64,000 bases of DNA from Streptomyces sp. ERV7 (GCF_001653515.1 NZ_LYOY01000001.1:1116001-1180000), one strand, 5' to 3'; shown: positions 7,863-17,471, counted from the stretch's first letter. Numbers and translations are program-made. Notes: generated from the letters alone by a model not told the origin.

Positions 7863-9443
7863 TCAGGGCCCGGCGGGCTCGTGGGCCGCCGCCTCCAGTG
7901 CCTCGCGCGCCGCGTCGAGGGACGCGGCCCGGTCGGCGGGCACCAGGCCGACGCGGGTGCGCCGGTCGAGGAGGTCACAGGCATCGAGCGCGCCCTCGTG
8001 CCGGACCGCCCACCACAGTTCGGCCCGGGTGGTCTCCACCCCGTCGGCCAGGGGTTCCCGCATCCGGGGGTCGGCCTCGCCGAGCGCGTGCAGGGCGGTG
8101 GCCTCGGTGCCGTAGCGGGCGAGCAGCCTGCGCGGTACGGGCAGGGCGGCGAGTTCCGCCGGTGCGGCGGCGCCGACCAGCGGCAGCCGCGCGGTGCGGC
8201 AGGGCGCCGCCTGCATGCCCCGGGCGGCCAGGGCGGCGTCGAGGGCGTCCTGGGCCATCCGCCGGTAGGTGGTCAGCTTGCCGCCGACGATGGTCACGAC
8301 GCCCTCGCTCGACGTCAGTACCGCGTGCCGCCGCGAGATGTCGGAGGTACGCCCGCCCGCCGCGTCGGACGGGGTGTCGTCCAGGAGCGGCCGCAGCCCG
8401 GCGAAGGCGCCCACCACGTCGTCGCGGTGGACCGGGGTGTCCAGGGCCGTGTTGAGGATGTCGAGCAGGAAGCCGATGTCGGACTCGGGGGGCGTGGGCT
8501 CGTCCTGGAGCGGCCCGTCGACGGGCTCGTCGGTGAGCCCCACGTACACCCGGCCGTCGCCCTGCGGCAGGACCAGGACGAAGCGGTTGGTCTCGCCGGG
8601 GACGGGGATGTGCAGTCCGGCGGTGAGACCGGGCAGCATGCTGCCGCGCAGCACCATATGGGTGCCGCGCGAGGGGCGCAGCTTGACGCCGTCGACCAGC
8701 TGGTCCGCCCAGACGCCGGTGGCGTTGACGACCGCCCGGGCGCGGATGGTCAGCTCCTGCCCGGTCAGCTCGTCGCGCACGAGGGCGCCGGAGCCGGTGA
8801 CGGACAGGGCGCGGGTCCGGGTGAGGATGCGCGCCCCGTGGCCGGCGGCGGTGCGGGCGATGGCGGTCACCAGGCGGGCGTCGTCGGCCAGTTGGCCGTC
8901 CCAGGAGAGCAGCCCGCCGTAAAGACCGTGCGGGCGCAGGCCCGGCGCGGTCCGCAGGGTCTCCACGGCCGAGAGGCGACGCGGTCCTGGCAGGGTGCGC
9001 CGTGCGGTGCCCGCCGAGACGCGCAGCAGATCGCCCGCGCGCAGCCCGGCCTGGGCGAGCGCCGCGTTGCGCCGGGAGGTCAGCGAGGTGAGGGGCAGCA
9101 CGAACGGCTGCGCGCGCACCAGATGGGGGGCGGTGCGCTCCATCAGCACCCCGCGCTCCACGGCGCTCTCGTGGGCGACGCCGAGCTGCCCGGAGGCCAG
9201 GTAGCGCAGTCCGCCGTGGATGAGCTTGGAGCTCCAGCGGGAGGTGCCGAACGCCAGGTCGTACGCGTCGATCGCGGCGACCGACAGACCGCGCGAGGCG
9301 GCGTCGAGGGCGGCTCCCGCGCCGGTCGCGCCCAGGCCGACGACCAGGACGTCGACGGTCGTCCCGGCGGCCAGCCGGTCCAGGTCGCGGGCCCGGCGGG
9401 CGGCGGTGAGGGAGAAGTCCGAGCGGGGTTCGGTACGGCTCAT
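7863..9443 (-). CDS. glpD: Aerobic glycerol-3-phosphate dehydrogenase
   Basis: A 526-residue FAD enzyme that oxidises sn-glycerol 3-phosphate to dihydroxyacetone phosphate and passes electrons to the quinone pool at the membrane. Visible features are the FAD-binding VGLGATGAGAALDAASRGL near residue 35, the family signature SSKLIHGGLRYL near 72, and TIVGGKLTTYRRMAQDA near 385. Length fits the family. Its ATG overlaps the stop of the TetR gene upstream by 4 bases, so the two are translationally coupled. Confidence 0.93.
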   Translation of the reverse strand: MSRTEPRSDFSLTAARRARDLDRLAAGTTVDVLVVGLGATGAGAALDAASRGLSVAAIDAYDLAFGTSRWSSKLIHGGLRYLASGQLGVAHESAVERGVLMERTAPHLVRAQPFVLPLTSLTSRRNAALAQAGLRAGDLLRVSAGTARRTLPGPRRLSAVETLRTAPGLRPHGLYGGLLSWDGQLADDARLVTAIARTAAGHGARILTRTRALSVTGSGALVRDELTGQELTIRARAVVNATGVWADQLVDGVKLRPSRGTHMVLRGSMLPGLTAGLHIPVPGETNRFVLVLPQGDGRVYVGLTDEPVDGPLQDEPTPPESDIGFLLDILNTALDTPVHRDDVVGAFAGLRPLLDDTPSDAAGGRTSDISRRHAVLTSSEGVVTIVGGKLTTYRRMAQDALDAALAARGMQAAPCRTARLPLVGAAAPAELAALPVPRRLLARYGTEATALHALGEADPRMREPLADGVETTRAELWWAVRHEGALDACDLLDRRTRVGLVPADRAASLDAAREALEAAAHEPAGP

Positions 9444-10039
9444 GGGGCGAGGGTCCTCTCAAGGATGTGCCGGAGCTCGTCGTAGAACGCTTCGTCGGCG
9501 AGTTCGGGGTCCGCCGCGTCGGCCATGGTCTGCAGCGAGAGCGCGAAGGACTGGATCACCAGGAAGAGCGATCTGGCCTGACGCAGCGGGTGGTCGGCGC
9601 GTACGGAGCCGTCCGCGTGCCCCTGTTCGAGGGCCTCCTGGACGAAGGCGAGCAGCGCGTCCTGGCTGGCGCCCCGCCGGTCGAAGAGGTACGGCAGCAG
9701 CAGTTCCGGGTCGACGTCGAGGATCTTGCACAGCAGCGGATGGGACCGGAAGGCGCGCAGCCCCGCCACGAGCCCGTCGACCAACTGCTCGCGCACGGGG
9801 CGGGTGGTGTCGGTGCTGGGCGCGTCCCCGAGGGTGACGGACACCCACTCCCGTGTCATGACGTCGCCCACCAGGGTGCGCACATCGGGCCAGCGCCGGT
9901 AGATGGTCATCCGGGAGACCCCGGCCCGGCGGGCGACGTCGGTCAGGGTCGTCCGGCGGACGCCGACCGCGAGAACGCAGTCCCGGGCGGCGTCGAGCAC
10001 CGTCTCGTCGTCCCGACGGTTGTGACGAATGGGCTTCAT
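9440..10039 (-). CDS. TetR-family regulator coupled to glpD
   Basis: A 199-residue regulator. The N-terminal helix-turn-helix is clear (TTLTDVARRAGVSRMTIYRRW, residues about 30-50). The C-terminal ligand-binding half is variable, as usual. The gene ends in an ATGA overlap with glpD. It diverges from the FAD oxidase gene, and a near-palindrome lies directly before its start, so self-repression and control of the divergent operon are likely. The ligand is unknown; a glycerophospholipid or acyl compound fits the context. Confidence 0.88.
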   Translation of the reverse strand: MKPIRHNRRDDETVLDAARDCVLAVGVRRTTLTDVARRAGVSRMTIYRRWPDVRTLVGDVMTREWVSVTLGDAPSTDTTRPVREQLVDGLVAGLRAFRSHPLLCKILDVDPELLLPYLFDRRGASQDALLAFVQEALEQGHADGSVRADHPLRQARSLFLVIQSFALSLQTMADAADPELADEAFYDELRHILERTLAP

Positions 10040-10041
10040 CT

Positions 10042-10054
10042 GTCACAGTGTAAC
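10042..10054. promoter_or_regulatory. Putative TetR operator in the divergent promoter region
   Basis: GTCACAGTGTAAC is a near-perfect palindrome (one mismatch between arms) located 3 bases upstream of the TetR start codon, in the roughly 100-base gap between the divergent genes. Confidence 0.45.
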
Positions 10055-10137
10055 GACGGAACGGGCGACGGCAAGCCGCCCCCCACGCCGTGGGACCGGA
10101 ACAACTGCGCGACGAAGCGGGTGATCAGGTGGGTTCG

Positions 10138-11754
10138 GTGGACATGCTGTGGAGCGGCTGGGGCGATCCGGCCAAGGCGGCGCCACTGCCCGAGGAGGTG
10201 GTGGGTCTGCTGCGGGACCTGCTGGGCGTACGCCCGGCGGACGCCCCCGCGACGGACCTTGAGGCCATCGCGCCCGGCCCCTCGCGGCTGACCGGGGCGG
10301 CCCTGACCGCGCTCGCGGCGGCGGTCGGCGAGGAGCACGTGCACGCTGACGACGAGAGCCGGGTCCGCCACACCCGGGGCAAGTCCACCCCCGACTTGCT
10401 GCGCATCCGGGCCGGTGAGGTCACCGACGCACCGGACGCCGTGGCGCTGCCCGCGAGCCACGACGAGGTCCTGGCCGTCCTGGCGGCCTGCACCGAGCAC
10501 CGCGTCGCCGTCGTCCCCTTCGGCGGCGGCACCTCGGTCGTCGGCGGACTGGCCCCCCAGTCCCCCGACGGCCACGCCGCCCGCCACGCCTTCGTCGCGC
10601 TCGACCTGCGCCGTATGAACCGCCTCGTCGCCCTCGACGAGGTCTCGCGCACCGCCACCCTGCAACCCGGTCTGCGCGGCCCCGAGGTGGAGGCGCTGCT
10701 CGCCGAACGGGGCTACACGCTGGGCCACTTCCCCCAGTCCTTCGAGTGGGCGACGGTCGGCGGCTTCGCGGCCGCCCGCTCCAGCGGCCAGGCCTCGGCG
10801 GGCTTCGGACGCTTCGACGACATGGTGACGGCCCTTCAGGTGGCCACCCCGCGCGGCACCCTGGACCTCGGCCGGGCCCCGCGCTCGGCGGCGGGACCGG
10901 ATCTGCGCCAGCTCGTCCTCGGCTCCGAGGGGGCGTTCGGCGTCATCACCTCGGTCACCGTACGGATCCACCCCACGGCGGCGGCCAAGGTCTACGAAGG
11001 CTGGCGATTCCCGTCCTTCGCCCAGGGCCGGGCCGCCCTGCGCACCCTCGCCCAGGACGGGCCGATGCCCACCGTGCTGCGGCTGTCCGACGAGACCGAG
11101 ACCATGATCGGCCTGGCCAAGCCGGACGCCATCGGCGGCGGCCTCTCCTCCGACGCGGGCTGTCTGGCGATCGTCGGGTACGAGGGCACCGCCGAGGAGG
11201 TCGCCCACCGCAGGGCGCGCGTGCACAGCGCCCTCAGCGAGGCGCAGGGCGAGCCGCTCGGCGAGGAGCCGGGCACCGGCTGGGCCCACGGCCGCTACAA
11301 CGCGCCCTATCTGCGCGACGCGCTCCTGGACACCGGCGCCTTCGCCGAGACGCTGGAGACGGCGGCCTTCTGGTCCGACATCCCGGCGCTGTACGAGGCC
11401 GTGCGCACCGCCCTCACCCAGTCGCTCACCGACGCGGGCACCCCGCCGCTGGTGATGTGCCACGTCTCGCACGTCTACCCGGCGGGCGCCTCGCTCTACT
11501 TCACCGTGGTCAGCGCCCAGGGCAAGGAGCCGGTGGCGCACTGGGCCCCGGCCAAGCGGGCGGCGGGCGACGCCATCCTCGCCGCCGGCGGCACCATCAG
11601 CCACCACCACGGCGTCGGCACCGACCACCGCGACTGGTACGCGCGGGAGATCGGCCCGCTCGGCGTCGAGGTCCTGCACGCGGTCAAGGACCGGCTCGAC
11701 CCGGCAGGCATCCTGAACCCCGGCATCCTGCTGCCGCCGCTGCCCGCCGTCTGA
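10138..11754 (+). CDS. FAD-linked oxidase, alkyldihydroxyacetonephosphate-synthase-like
   Basis: A 538-residue PCMH-type flavoprotein. The FAD-binding loop VPFGGGTSVVGG is near residue 128, followed by ATVGGFAAARSSGQ. The C-terminal part carries TISHHHGVGTDHRDW, the histidine-rich loop typical of alkyl-DHAP synthases, and ends DRLDPAGILNPGILLP. Family members replace the acyl chain of acyl-DHAP with a fatty alcohol to make ether lipids, or oxidise 2-hydroxyacids. The GTG at 10138 has AGGTGGG at 10127-10133; the ATG at 10144 is an alternative. Next to glpD and a diacylglycerol-kinase-like gene, an ether-lipid role is plausible but inferred. Confidence 0.8.
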   Translation: MDMLWSGWGDPAKAAPLPEEVVGLLRDLLGVRPADAPATDLEAIAPGPSRLTGAALTALAAAVGEEHVHADDESRVRHTRGKSTPDLLRIRAGEVTDAPDAVALPASHDEVLAVLAACTEHRVAVVPFGGGTSVVGGLAPQSPDGHAARHAFVALDLRRMNRLVALDEVSRTATLQPGLRGPEVEALLAERGYTLGHFPQSFEWATVGGFAAARSSGQASAGFGRFDDMVTALQVATPRGTLDLGRAPRSAAGPDLRQLVLGSEGAFGVITSVTVRIHPTAAAKVYEGWRFPSFAQGRAALRTLAQDGPMPTVLRLSDETETMIGLAKPDAIGGGLSSDAGCLAIVGYEGTAEEVAHRRARVHSALSEAQGEPLGEEPGTGWAHGRYNAPYLRDALLDTGAFAETLETAAFWSDIPALYEAVRTALTQSLTDAGTPPLVMCHVSHVYPAGASLYFTVVSAQGKEPVAHWAPAKRAAGDAILAAGGTISHHHGVGTDHRDWYAREIGPLGVEVLHAVKDRLDPAGILNPGILLPPLPAV

Positions 11755-11815
11755 GGCGCAGCACCCTCCGTCCCCCGCCCGCAAGCACACCGTCGTCGCC
11801 CATCGGAGCGTAGCC

Positions 11816-12697
11816 ATGCGACAGTTCACGGCCGTCGTCAACCCCACCGCGGGCGGGTCACAGGGCGCCGCCGCCCTGATCCCGCTGGCCCGGCTGCTGC
11901 GTGAAGGGGGTGCGGAGCTGGAGGTCGAGTACAGCCGCGGCCTCGATCACGCCCGGACCCTGGCCCGCCGGGCCGCCGAGCAGGGCCGTGTGGTGCTCGG
12001 GGTCGGCGGCGACGGCATGGCGGGGTGCGTGGCGGGCGCCCTGGCCGGCACCGACGCCCTGGTGGGCATCGTGCCGGCCGGGCGCGGCAACGACTTCGCC
12101 CGCGCGCTCGGGCTGCCCTCCGAGCCCGCCGCGCTGGCCGAGCTGCTGCTGCGCGGCGAGCCGAGGAAGGTCGACGCCATCGAGGTCGAGTCGGCCGTGC
12201 ACGACAAGGTCGCCGTCCTCGGCAGCGTCTACGCCGGGGTCGACGCGGTGGCCAACCGCCACGCCAACGCCTCCCGGCTGCTGCGCGGCGCCGCCTCGTA
12301 CTACATGGGCGGACTGCGCGCGGTGCTCGGCTGGCGCACCGCCCACTACCGCGTCACCATCGACGGCACGCTCCACGAGCGCAGCGGCTACACCGTCATC
12401 GCCGCCAACTCCGGCTTCTACGGGTTCGGACGGCACATCGCGCCGAACGCCGCCGTGGACGACGGCCTCCTCGACGTGGTCATCCTCAACGACTCCCCCC
12501 GCAGGCTGTTCTTCACCGTCATGCGGGAACTGGAGGACGGCAGCCACATCCGCCGCCCGCAGGTGGAGATCCTGCGCGGCCGCGAGGTGCGCATCGAGGC
12601 GGACCGCCCGCTGCCGTACGGGGCGGACGGAGAGGTCGAGGCCGTCCTGCCGGTCACCGCGCGCGTCCTGCCGGGAGCGCTCACGCTGCTCGCGTGA
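11816..12697 (+). CDS. Diacylglycerol kinase-like lipid kinase
   Basis: A 293-residue enzyme of the DagK/YegS family. It shows the N-terminal VNPTAGG, the nucleotide-binding GVGGDGMAG near residue 64, and VPAGRGNDFARALG near 87, with a C-terminal GDGE-like segment (YGADGEVEAVLP). It phosphorylates diacylglycerol or a related lipid at the membrane using ATP. It lies 61 bases after the ADPS-like gene on the same strand, so the two are probably one operon. Confidence 0.88.
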   Translation: MRQFTAVVNPTAGGSQGAAALIPLARLLREGGAELEVEYSRGLDHARTLARRAAEQGRVVLGVGGDGMAGCVAGALAGTDALVGIVPAGRGNDFARALGLPSEPAALAELLLRGEPRKVDAIEVESAVHDKVAVLGSVYAGVDAVANRHANASRLLRGAASYYMGGLRAVLGWRTAHYRVTIDGTLHERSGYTVIAANSGFYGFGRHIAPNAAVDDGLLDVVILNDSPRRLFFTVMRELEDGSHIRRPQVEILRGREVRIEADRPLPYGADGEVEAVLPVTARVLPGALTLLA

Positions 12698-12767
12698 CCG
12701 GCCTCCGGTGCCCCGTGCGCCCAGGGCGCCGGGGCGTACCGTCCGCGTTACGGGGAATCCGCTCGGC

Positions 12768-13346
12768 ATGACCACTCAAGCCGAGCGGGCCCGGGTACGA
12801 ACGGCCAGGCGGGTCATGGCCGTTCGGGTTCTGATCATGGTGGTGGCGATCGCGGCGCTGGTGGCGTTCTCCGTCGTACTCGCCGAGCTGACCCTCACCC
12901 CCTCGCCCGCGTCGCGGGACATCGCGGGGTCGAATCTGCGGCCGGGGCACTCGCTGCGCCAGTACGCCCACGACTACACCTTCCTCGCCGCCTGCCGACA
13001 GGTCGGCGGCAATCTGCTGCTGGGCGCGCCCTTCGGGCTGATCCTGCCGGTGCTGGTACGCCGACGGCTGCGGGCGGTGCGCGTCCTGCTGTACACGGTC
13101 GTCGTGATGGTCTTCATCGAGCTGACGCAGGGGGCGCTCGTCGAGGGCCGCGCGTTCGACGTGGACGACGTCATCCTCAACACCTCCGGTGCGCTCCTGG
13201 CCTATCTGCTGCTCGGCCGCCGCCTGGGACGCGGCTTCCACCACCTCGGGGAGCGGCGGCGTGAGAAGGGGACGAGCCGCCGGACGACCCGCCGGACGAG
13301 CCGTACGTGGCGCTTCGGCGAGCGGCGGGCCGCCGCGCGCCGCTGA
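12768..13346 (+). CDS. VanZ-family membrane protein
   Basis: A 192-residue membrane protein. Hydrophobic helices appear at about 19-42, 79-95, 100-120 and 140-155. The VanZ-like features are GNLLLGAPFGLILP, EL(T)QG in the third helix, and DVDDVILNTSGALLAY. VanZ proteins confer low-level glycopeptide tolerance in some bacteria, but most chromosomal members have no known role. The C-terminal 45 residues are strongly basic (RRTTRRTSRTWR). The start is the ATG at 12768. Confidence 0.78.
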   Translation: MTTQAERARVRTARRVMAVRVLIMVVAIAALVAFSVVLAELTLTPSPASRDIAGSNLRPGHSLRQYAHDYTFLAACRQVGGNLLLGAPFGLILPVLVRRRLRAVRVLLYTVVVMVFIELTQGALVEGRAFDVDDVILNTSGALLAYLLLGRRLGRGFHHLGERRREKGTSRRTTRRTSRTWRFGERRAAARR

Positions 13347-13554
13347 GGGCGGCCGGCTCATACGGGGTGTGCGGGCCGGGCGCGGTCGGGCGAGGGCGAT
13401 CCGTCCGTACGTCACCCGTTCCGCTGTTCCGTATGTCCGATGCGCGGCCCTGTCACTACGATCCGTTATGGGCTGGTTCGCCCCTCGGGAGCAGGCCGGC
13501 CCGGACGCGGACTCCCCGCCCTTACGGCCGGACCCGAAAGGCAGGCACCGCACC

Positions 13555-14337
13555 ATGCTCAGCACCGACTTCGTCACCGGCGCACCCAACTGGCTCGACC
13601 TCGGCAGCCCCGACACGACGGCGTCGGCGGAGTTCTACAGCGGGGTCTTCGGCTGGGACTTCCAGTCCGCGGGCCCCGAGGCCGGCGGGTACGGCTTCTT
13701 CCAGAAGGACGGCAGGACGGTCGCCGCCCTGGGGCCACTCACCGAGGAGGGCGCGAGCCCGGCGTGGACGGTGTACTTCCAGACACCGGACGCGGACGCC
13801 ACCGCCAAGGCGGTCGAGCAGGCGGGCGGGACCGTGCGGGCGGCGCCCTTCGACGTCATGGACGCGGGCCGGATGGCGTGTCTGACCGACCCGGGCGGCG
13901 CCGAGTTCTCGGTGTGGCAGCCCGCCGCCACCAAGGGCCTTGAGCAGACCTCCGAGGAGAACGCGCTGTGCTGGGCCGAGCTGCACGCCAAGGACGTACC
14001 GGCCGCGCTGTCCTTCTACCGCTCGCTGTTCGGCTGGCGCTCCCAGGAGATGGAGGCGCCCGGTATGACCTACACCGTGCTGTCCTCCGCCGAGGGCGAC
14101 CAGCAGGACGCCTCGTTCGGCGGCCTCGCCCCCGCCCAGGAGGGCATGGAGCCGCGCTGGATCCCCTACTTCGCGGTGGCCGACGCGGACGCCACGGCCG
14201 GCCGGGCGACCGAGCACGGCGGAACGGTCCTCATGCCCCCGTCGGACGTGCCGGACGTCGGCCGGATCGCCTGGATCGCCGACCCCCACGGCGCCCCCTT
14301 CGCCCTCCTCAAGCCCGCACCGCAGCACAAGGGCTGA
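13555..14337 (+). CDS. VOC-family protein with two glyoxalase-like domains
   Basis: A 260-residue protein made of two tandem vicinal-oxygen-chelate repeats. Domain one (residues about 8-120) runs from PNWLDLGSPDTTASAEFY to FSVWQP. Domain two (about 135-255) runs from CWAELHAKDVPAALSFY to FALLKP. This is the layout of the Streptomyces CFP32-like or hydroxylase-type VOC proteins. The metal-binding positions look partly conserved; the substrate cannot be deduced. The ATG at 13555 is chosen because homologous proteins begin close to this point; an in-frame ATG at 13468 exists. Confidence 0.82.
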   Translation: MLSTDFVTGAPNWLDLGSPDTTASAEFYSGVFGWDFQSAGPEAGGYGFFQKDGRTVAALGPLTEEGASPAWTVYFQTPDADATAKAVEQAGGTVRAAPFDVMDAGRMACLTDPGGAEFSVWQPAATKGLEQTSEENALCWAELHAKDVPAALSFYRSLFGWRSQEMEAPGMTYTVLSSAEGDQQDASFGGLAPAQEGMEPRWIPYFAVADADATAGRATEHGGTVLMPPSDVPDVGRIAWIADPHGAPFALLKPAPQHKG

Positions 14338-14356
14338 CCCGGCGCCCGACCGGCGC

Positions 14357-14890
14357 TCACATGGGGTACGAGAGCAGCCTCACCGATCCCTCGGGCCAGG
14401 GCTCGTCGTCGTGCAGCGGGATCCACATGGTCCGCAGCGGCATGGTGACGGGCCCGGTGGGCTGCTCCACCTCGACGTCCCGGTCCAGGGTCCGCCAGCC
14501 GAGCCGCCGGTAGAGCGCGACGAGCGGCGGCCGGCAGAACAGGAACGCGTGCCCGGGCCCCCTGGTGCGCGCGTGGTCCACCGCCGCGCCCACGACCTGC
14601 CGCGCCAGGCCGTGCCCGCGCAGATCGGGAGCGACGGCCACCCCGCCGACACCCATCATCCGCGTTTCGACACCGCCGACCGCCATCCGCAGCGGCAGCA
14701 GCCCGGCGTGCGCCACCAGTCGGCCCTCGTGGCGGACGCCGAAGTGGTCCTCCTTGGGCAGCCAGGTCAGACCGGCGTCCGCGACACCGAACGGGTCGGC
14801 GCCGTCGCCCAGGATCTCGCTCTGGTCTGCCTTCGTGTATCCGGCCAGCCGCACCACCGTGGGCGGCGCCGAGAACAGTGGATCAGTCAT
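14357..14890 (-). CDS. GNAT-family N-acetyltransferase
   Basis: A 177-residue protein with the acetyl-CoA-binding motif GGVAVAPDLRGHGLARQVVG (residues about 80-100) and a C-terminal FLFCRPPLVALYRRLGW typical of GNAT enzymes related to Eis or AAC(2'). It would acetylate an amine; the substrate is unknown. It ends close to the convergent VOC gene and lies 4 bases from the MFS gene stop, so it may be translated with the transporter. Confidence 0.82.
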   Translation of the reverse strand: MTDPLFSAPPTVVRLAGYTKADQSEILGDGADPFGVADAGLTWLPKEDHFGVRHEGRLVAHAGLLPLRMAVGGVETRMMGVGGVAVAPDLRGHGLARQVVGAAVDHARTRGPGHAFLFCRPPLVALYRRLGWRTLDRDVEVEQPTGPVTMPLRTMWIPLHDDEPWPEGSVRLLSYPM

Positions 14891-14894
14891 CCTG

Positions 14895-16220
14895 TCATGA
14901 TCCACTATGGGCCGACTCCTGGCCGGACCCGCCCCTGACGGGCTCGGCCACGACCGGCCCGGCCTGCTCGGGGCGGCGCGCACGGACGGGGGTGAACAGC
15001 GCCAGCACGGCGATGAGCAGACAGCACAGCCCGGCGACGAGACACACCGACTCCGTGCCGTAGCGCTGCGCGGCCCAGGTGAGGACGGCCGCGCCGATGG
15101 GGGCCGCCGAGTAGTGGATGGTCCAGAAGGCCGAGGTGACCCGGCCGAGCAGGTGGTCCGGAGTCACTTCCTGCCGCAGCGACATCGAGCAGGTCCCCGA
15201 CACACTGACGCATCCCAGGAACGCGGCGGTCAGGGCCGCGATGCCCGCCACCGCGCCGACCGAGCCGATCGCCGCGAGGGCGAGCCCGCAGAGGGCGACA
15301 CCGCTGATCCAGGTCGCGCCGAAGCCGAGCCGGTGGCGGATCGGGGCGACGAACAGCGCCCCCACGACCGTGCCCAGGGCGCCCACCGCGAAGACGGTGC
15401 CGACCGCGCCGTCGCCCTGGCCGAGGTCGTGTTTGAGGTGATAGATGATCAGGTCGTTGAGGCCGAGCGTCAGAAAGCTGAAGAACGACAGCAGAACGGT
15501 CAGGCTCCGCAGCACCGGATGCCGCCGCAGGAACGCCGCCCCGGCGGCCAGCTCCTTGCCCATCGACTCCCGCTGCGGGCCCCGCGCGTCCTCGCCACCG
15601 GACTCGGGACGGCCCTTGAACCGTACGAAGCTCAGACAGACGGCCGACACCCCGAAGCTCACCGCGTCCACGGCGACGGCCGCCGCCGGGCCCAGCCAGG
15701 CCGCCAGCACACCCGCGAGCAGCGGCCCGATGACCCCGGCCGCCGCGGCCGTGGCGTTCAGCCTTCCGTTGGCCTCCGTGATGCGGTCGCCCGGCACGAG
15801 CGCCCGTACGGCGGTGACATAGGTGACGGAGAACAGCATCCCGACGGCCTCGGCCAGCGGCAGGACCACGTACAGCAGCCAGATCTGCGGGCCGAACACC
15901 CACACCAGCGGTATCAGCGCGTACAGCACCAGCCGGGCCAGATCGCACCCGATCAGCAGCTTCCGGCGGTCCAGCCGGTCGACCACGACCCCGGCGAACA
16001 CCCCCGCACCGACGGCGGCCGCGCCCGCGGCACCCGTCAGCAGACCCATCTGCGCCACCGACCCCGTAGCGTGCAGCACCAGCAGCGGCAGGGCGATCAG
16101 GGCGAACGAGTCACCGACGACGGAAAGGGTCTGCGCGGCCCAGAAGACGCCGAAGTCGCGGTCGCGCCACAGTGAGCGCGAGGGGCCGGACAGGGGCTCG
16201 TCACCGGTGAGTTCAGGCAT
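14895..16220 (-). CDS. Major facilitator superfamily transporter
   Basis: A 441-residue protein with about 12 hydrophobic helices. The loop 2-3 signature of MFS exporters is visible (GVFAGVVVDRLDRRKLLIGCD, around residues 75-95), and a second-half loop reads APIRHRLGFGATW. The opening LWRDRDFGVFWAAQTLSVVGDS matches the enterobactin-exporter-like (MFS_3) group. The N-terminal 20 residues and the C-terminal tail are hydrophilic. It is transcribed with the GNAT gene downstream, which suggests a drug resistance or export unit; the cargo is unknown. Confidence 0.88.
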   Translation of the reverse strand: MPELTGDEPLSGPSRSLWRDRDFGVFWAAQTLSVVGDSFALIALPLLVLHATGSVAQMGLLTGAAGAAAVGAGVFAGVVVDRLDRRKLLIGCDLARLVLYALIPLVWVFGPQIWLLYVVLPLAEAVGMLFSVTYVTAVRALVPGDRITEANGRLNATAAAAGVIGPLLAGVLAAWLGPAAAVAVDAVSFGVSAVCLSFVRFKGRPESGGEDARGPQRESMGKELAAGAAFLRRHPVLRSLTVLLSFFSFLTLGLNDLIIYHLKHDLGQGDGAVGTVFAVGALGTVVGALFVAPIRHRLGFGATWISGVALCGLALAAIGSVGAVAGIAALTAAFLGCVSVSGTCSMSLRQEVTPDHLLGRVTSAFWTIHYSAAPIGAAVLTWAAQRYGTESVCLVAGLCCLLIAVLALFTPVRARRPEQAGPVVAEPVRGGSGQESAHSGS

Positions 16221-16294
16221 CCGGGGAGGGTATTACGCGGGCGCACCGGAAGTCCCACGATTTTCCGTGGCCCCACCACGGTCCGGCCCGCCCG

Positions 16295-17287
16295 TCAGAT
16301 CCAGTCGTGCCGCGCCGCGTGCAGCGCGAGCTGGAAGCGGGAGACGGAGCCCGCGAGCTGGTGGAGCTGTTCCAGGTTCCTGGACAGGGTCCGGCGGCTG
16401 ATACCGAGCAGGTCCGCGATGTTGTCGTCGTTCACCCCGGTGGCGAGCAGCTCCAGGATGCGGCGCTGGACGGGGCGCAGCGCACGCGGCACCTGTCCGC
16501 TCAGATGCATCGGGTGGGCGGCGCGCCAGGCCGTCTCGAAGAGGCCCGTCAGGGCGGAGAGCAGGCTGGAGGGGCGTACCAGCAGCAGGGAGTCGTTCGA
16601 CTCGGCCTCGACCGACGACATCGACACGATCGCCAACCGCCGGTCGAAGACGGTGAGTTTGACGGGCACGGTGGGGAGCACCCGGGCCTGCTCCCCCGCC
16701 GCGATGCACGGCTGGATGTTGCCGGTGTAGTACGAGGTGCTGCGCACCGCGGACGCGGAGTACACCACCCGGTACACCACACCCCGCGCCAGCTTCTCCA
16801 CTTCGGTCGGGTTCGGGCCGCCCGCCGTGTGGTACGGCGGTGAGTCGAAGCGCAGGACCTCGCTCACGGCGGCGCCCTCCACCTGCCAGACGCGCTCGGC
16901 GACCTGGGGTCCGGAGACGACCTCCACCAGGTCGTCGGTGGGCTGCGAGTGCACCGAACGGCGGAACGCGCGAAAGGCGTTGAGCGCCGCCACATGCGCG
17001 TGGCGCAGCTCGGCCGAGCGGGCATGGGCGAGCTGGTCGAGCGCGATCGTCGGCTCGACCGGCGAGAGCACGTCCGAGTCGGCGTCGAGCAGGGCGACCA
17101 GGCCGAGGCCCGTGAGCCGGCGGGTGAGGTGCTCCGCCTCCTCGGGTCCCTGGCCGAGCCGCTCGGCCAGTTCGGCCACGGGCATGCGCCCGCATCTCAG
17201 CAGCGTGGTGTACACCGCGGCCTCACCGGGCCCAAGTCCCAGTCGGCGCAGCTCTGTTGGCAGGCCCGTGTCATCGATGGCGGACAT
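16295..17287 (-). CDS. Helix-turn-helix regulator with TrmB-like N-terminus and LuxR-like C-terminus
   Basis: A 330-residue regulator. Residues about 9-75 form a TrmB-like winged helix (RRLGLGPGEAAVYTTLLRCG, MPVAELAERLG). Residues about 270-325 form a LuxR/GerE-type helix-turn-helix (RRILELLATGVNDDNIADLL, SRRTLSRNLEQL). The middle is a sensor-like region of unknown ligand. This architecture is frequent in Streptomyces. It diverges from the subtilisin gene across 184 bases and may regulate it, which is inference. Confidence 0.78.
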   Translation of the reverse strand: MSAIDDTGLPTELRRLGLGPGEAAVYTTLLRCGRMPVAELAERLGQGPEEAEHLTRRLTGLGLVALLDADSDVLSPVEPTIALDQLAHARSAELRHAHVAALNAFRAFRRSVHSQPTDDLVEVVSGPQVAERVWQVEGAAVSEVLRFDSPPYHTAGGPNPTEVEKLARGVVYRVVYSASAVRSTSYYTGNIQPCIAAGEQARVLPTVPVKLTVFDRRLAIVSMSSVEAESNDSLLLVRPSSLLSALTGLFETAWRAAHPMHLSGQVPRALRPVQRRILELLATGVNDDNIADLLGISRRTLSRNLEQLHQLAGSVSRFQLALHAARHDWI

Positions 17288-17471
17288 CGTGCCATGCCGG
17301 CGCGCCCGCGCGGCACGGGATACGGAAGGTGGCGTTCGGGCCGGTTTGCCCCCACGGACCGGGTGCCCGTTCTCGCCATTGGCGACGACGGGACACCACC
17401 CGTCCGCCATCGGCAGTACACCAAACGGACACGGAAGGTCCGCCCCCCACCGCCTCCCCCTAGGAGCTGAC

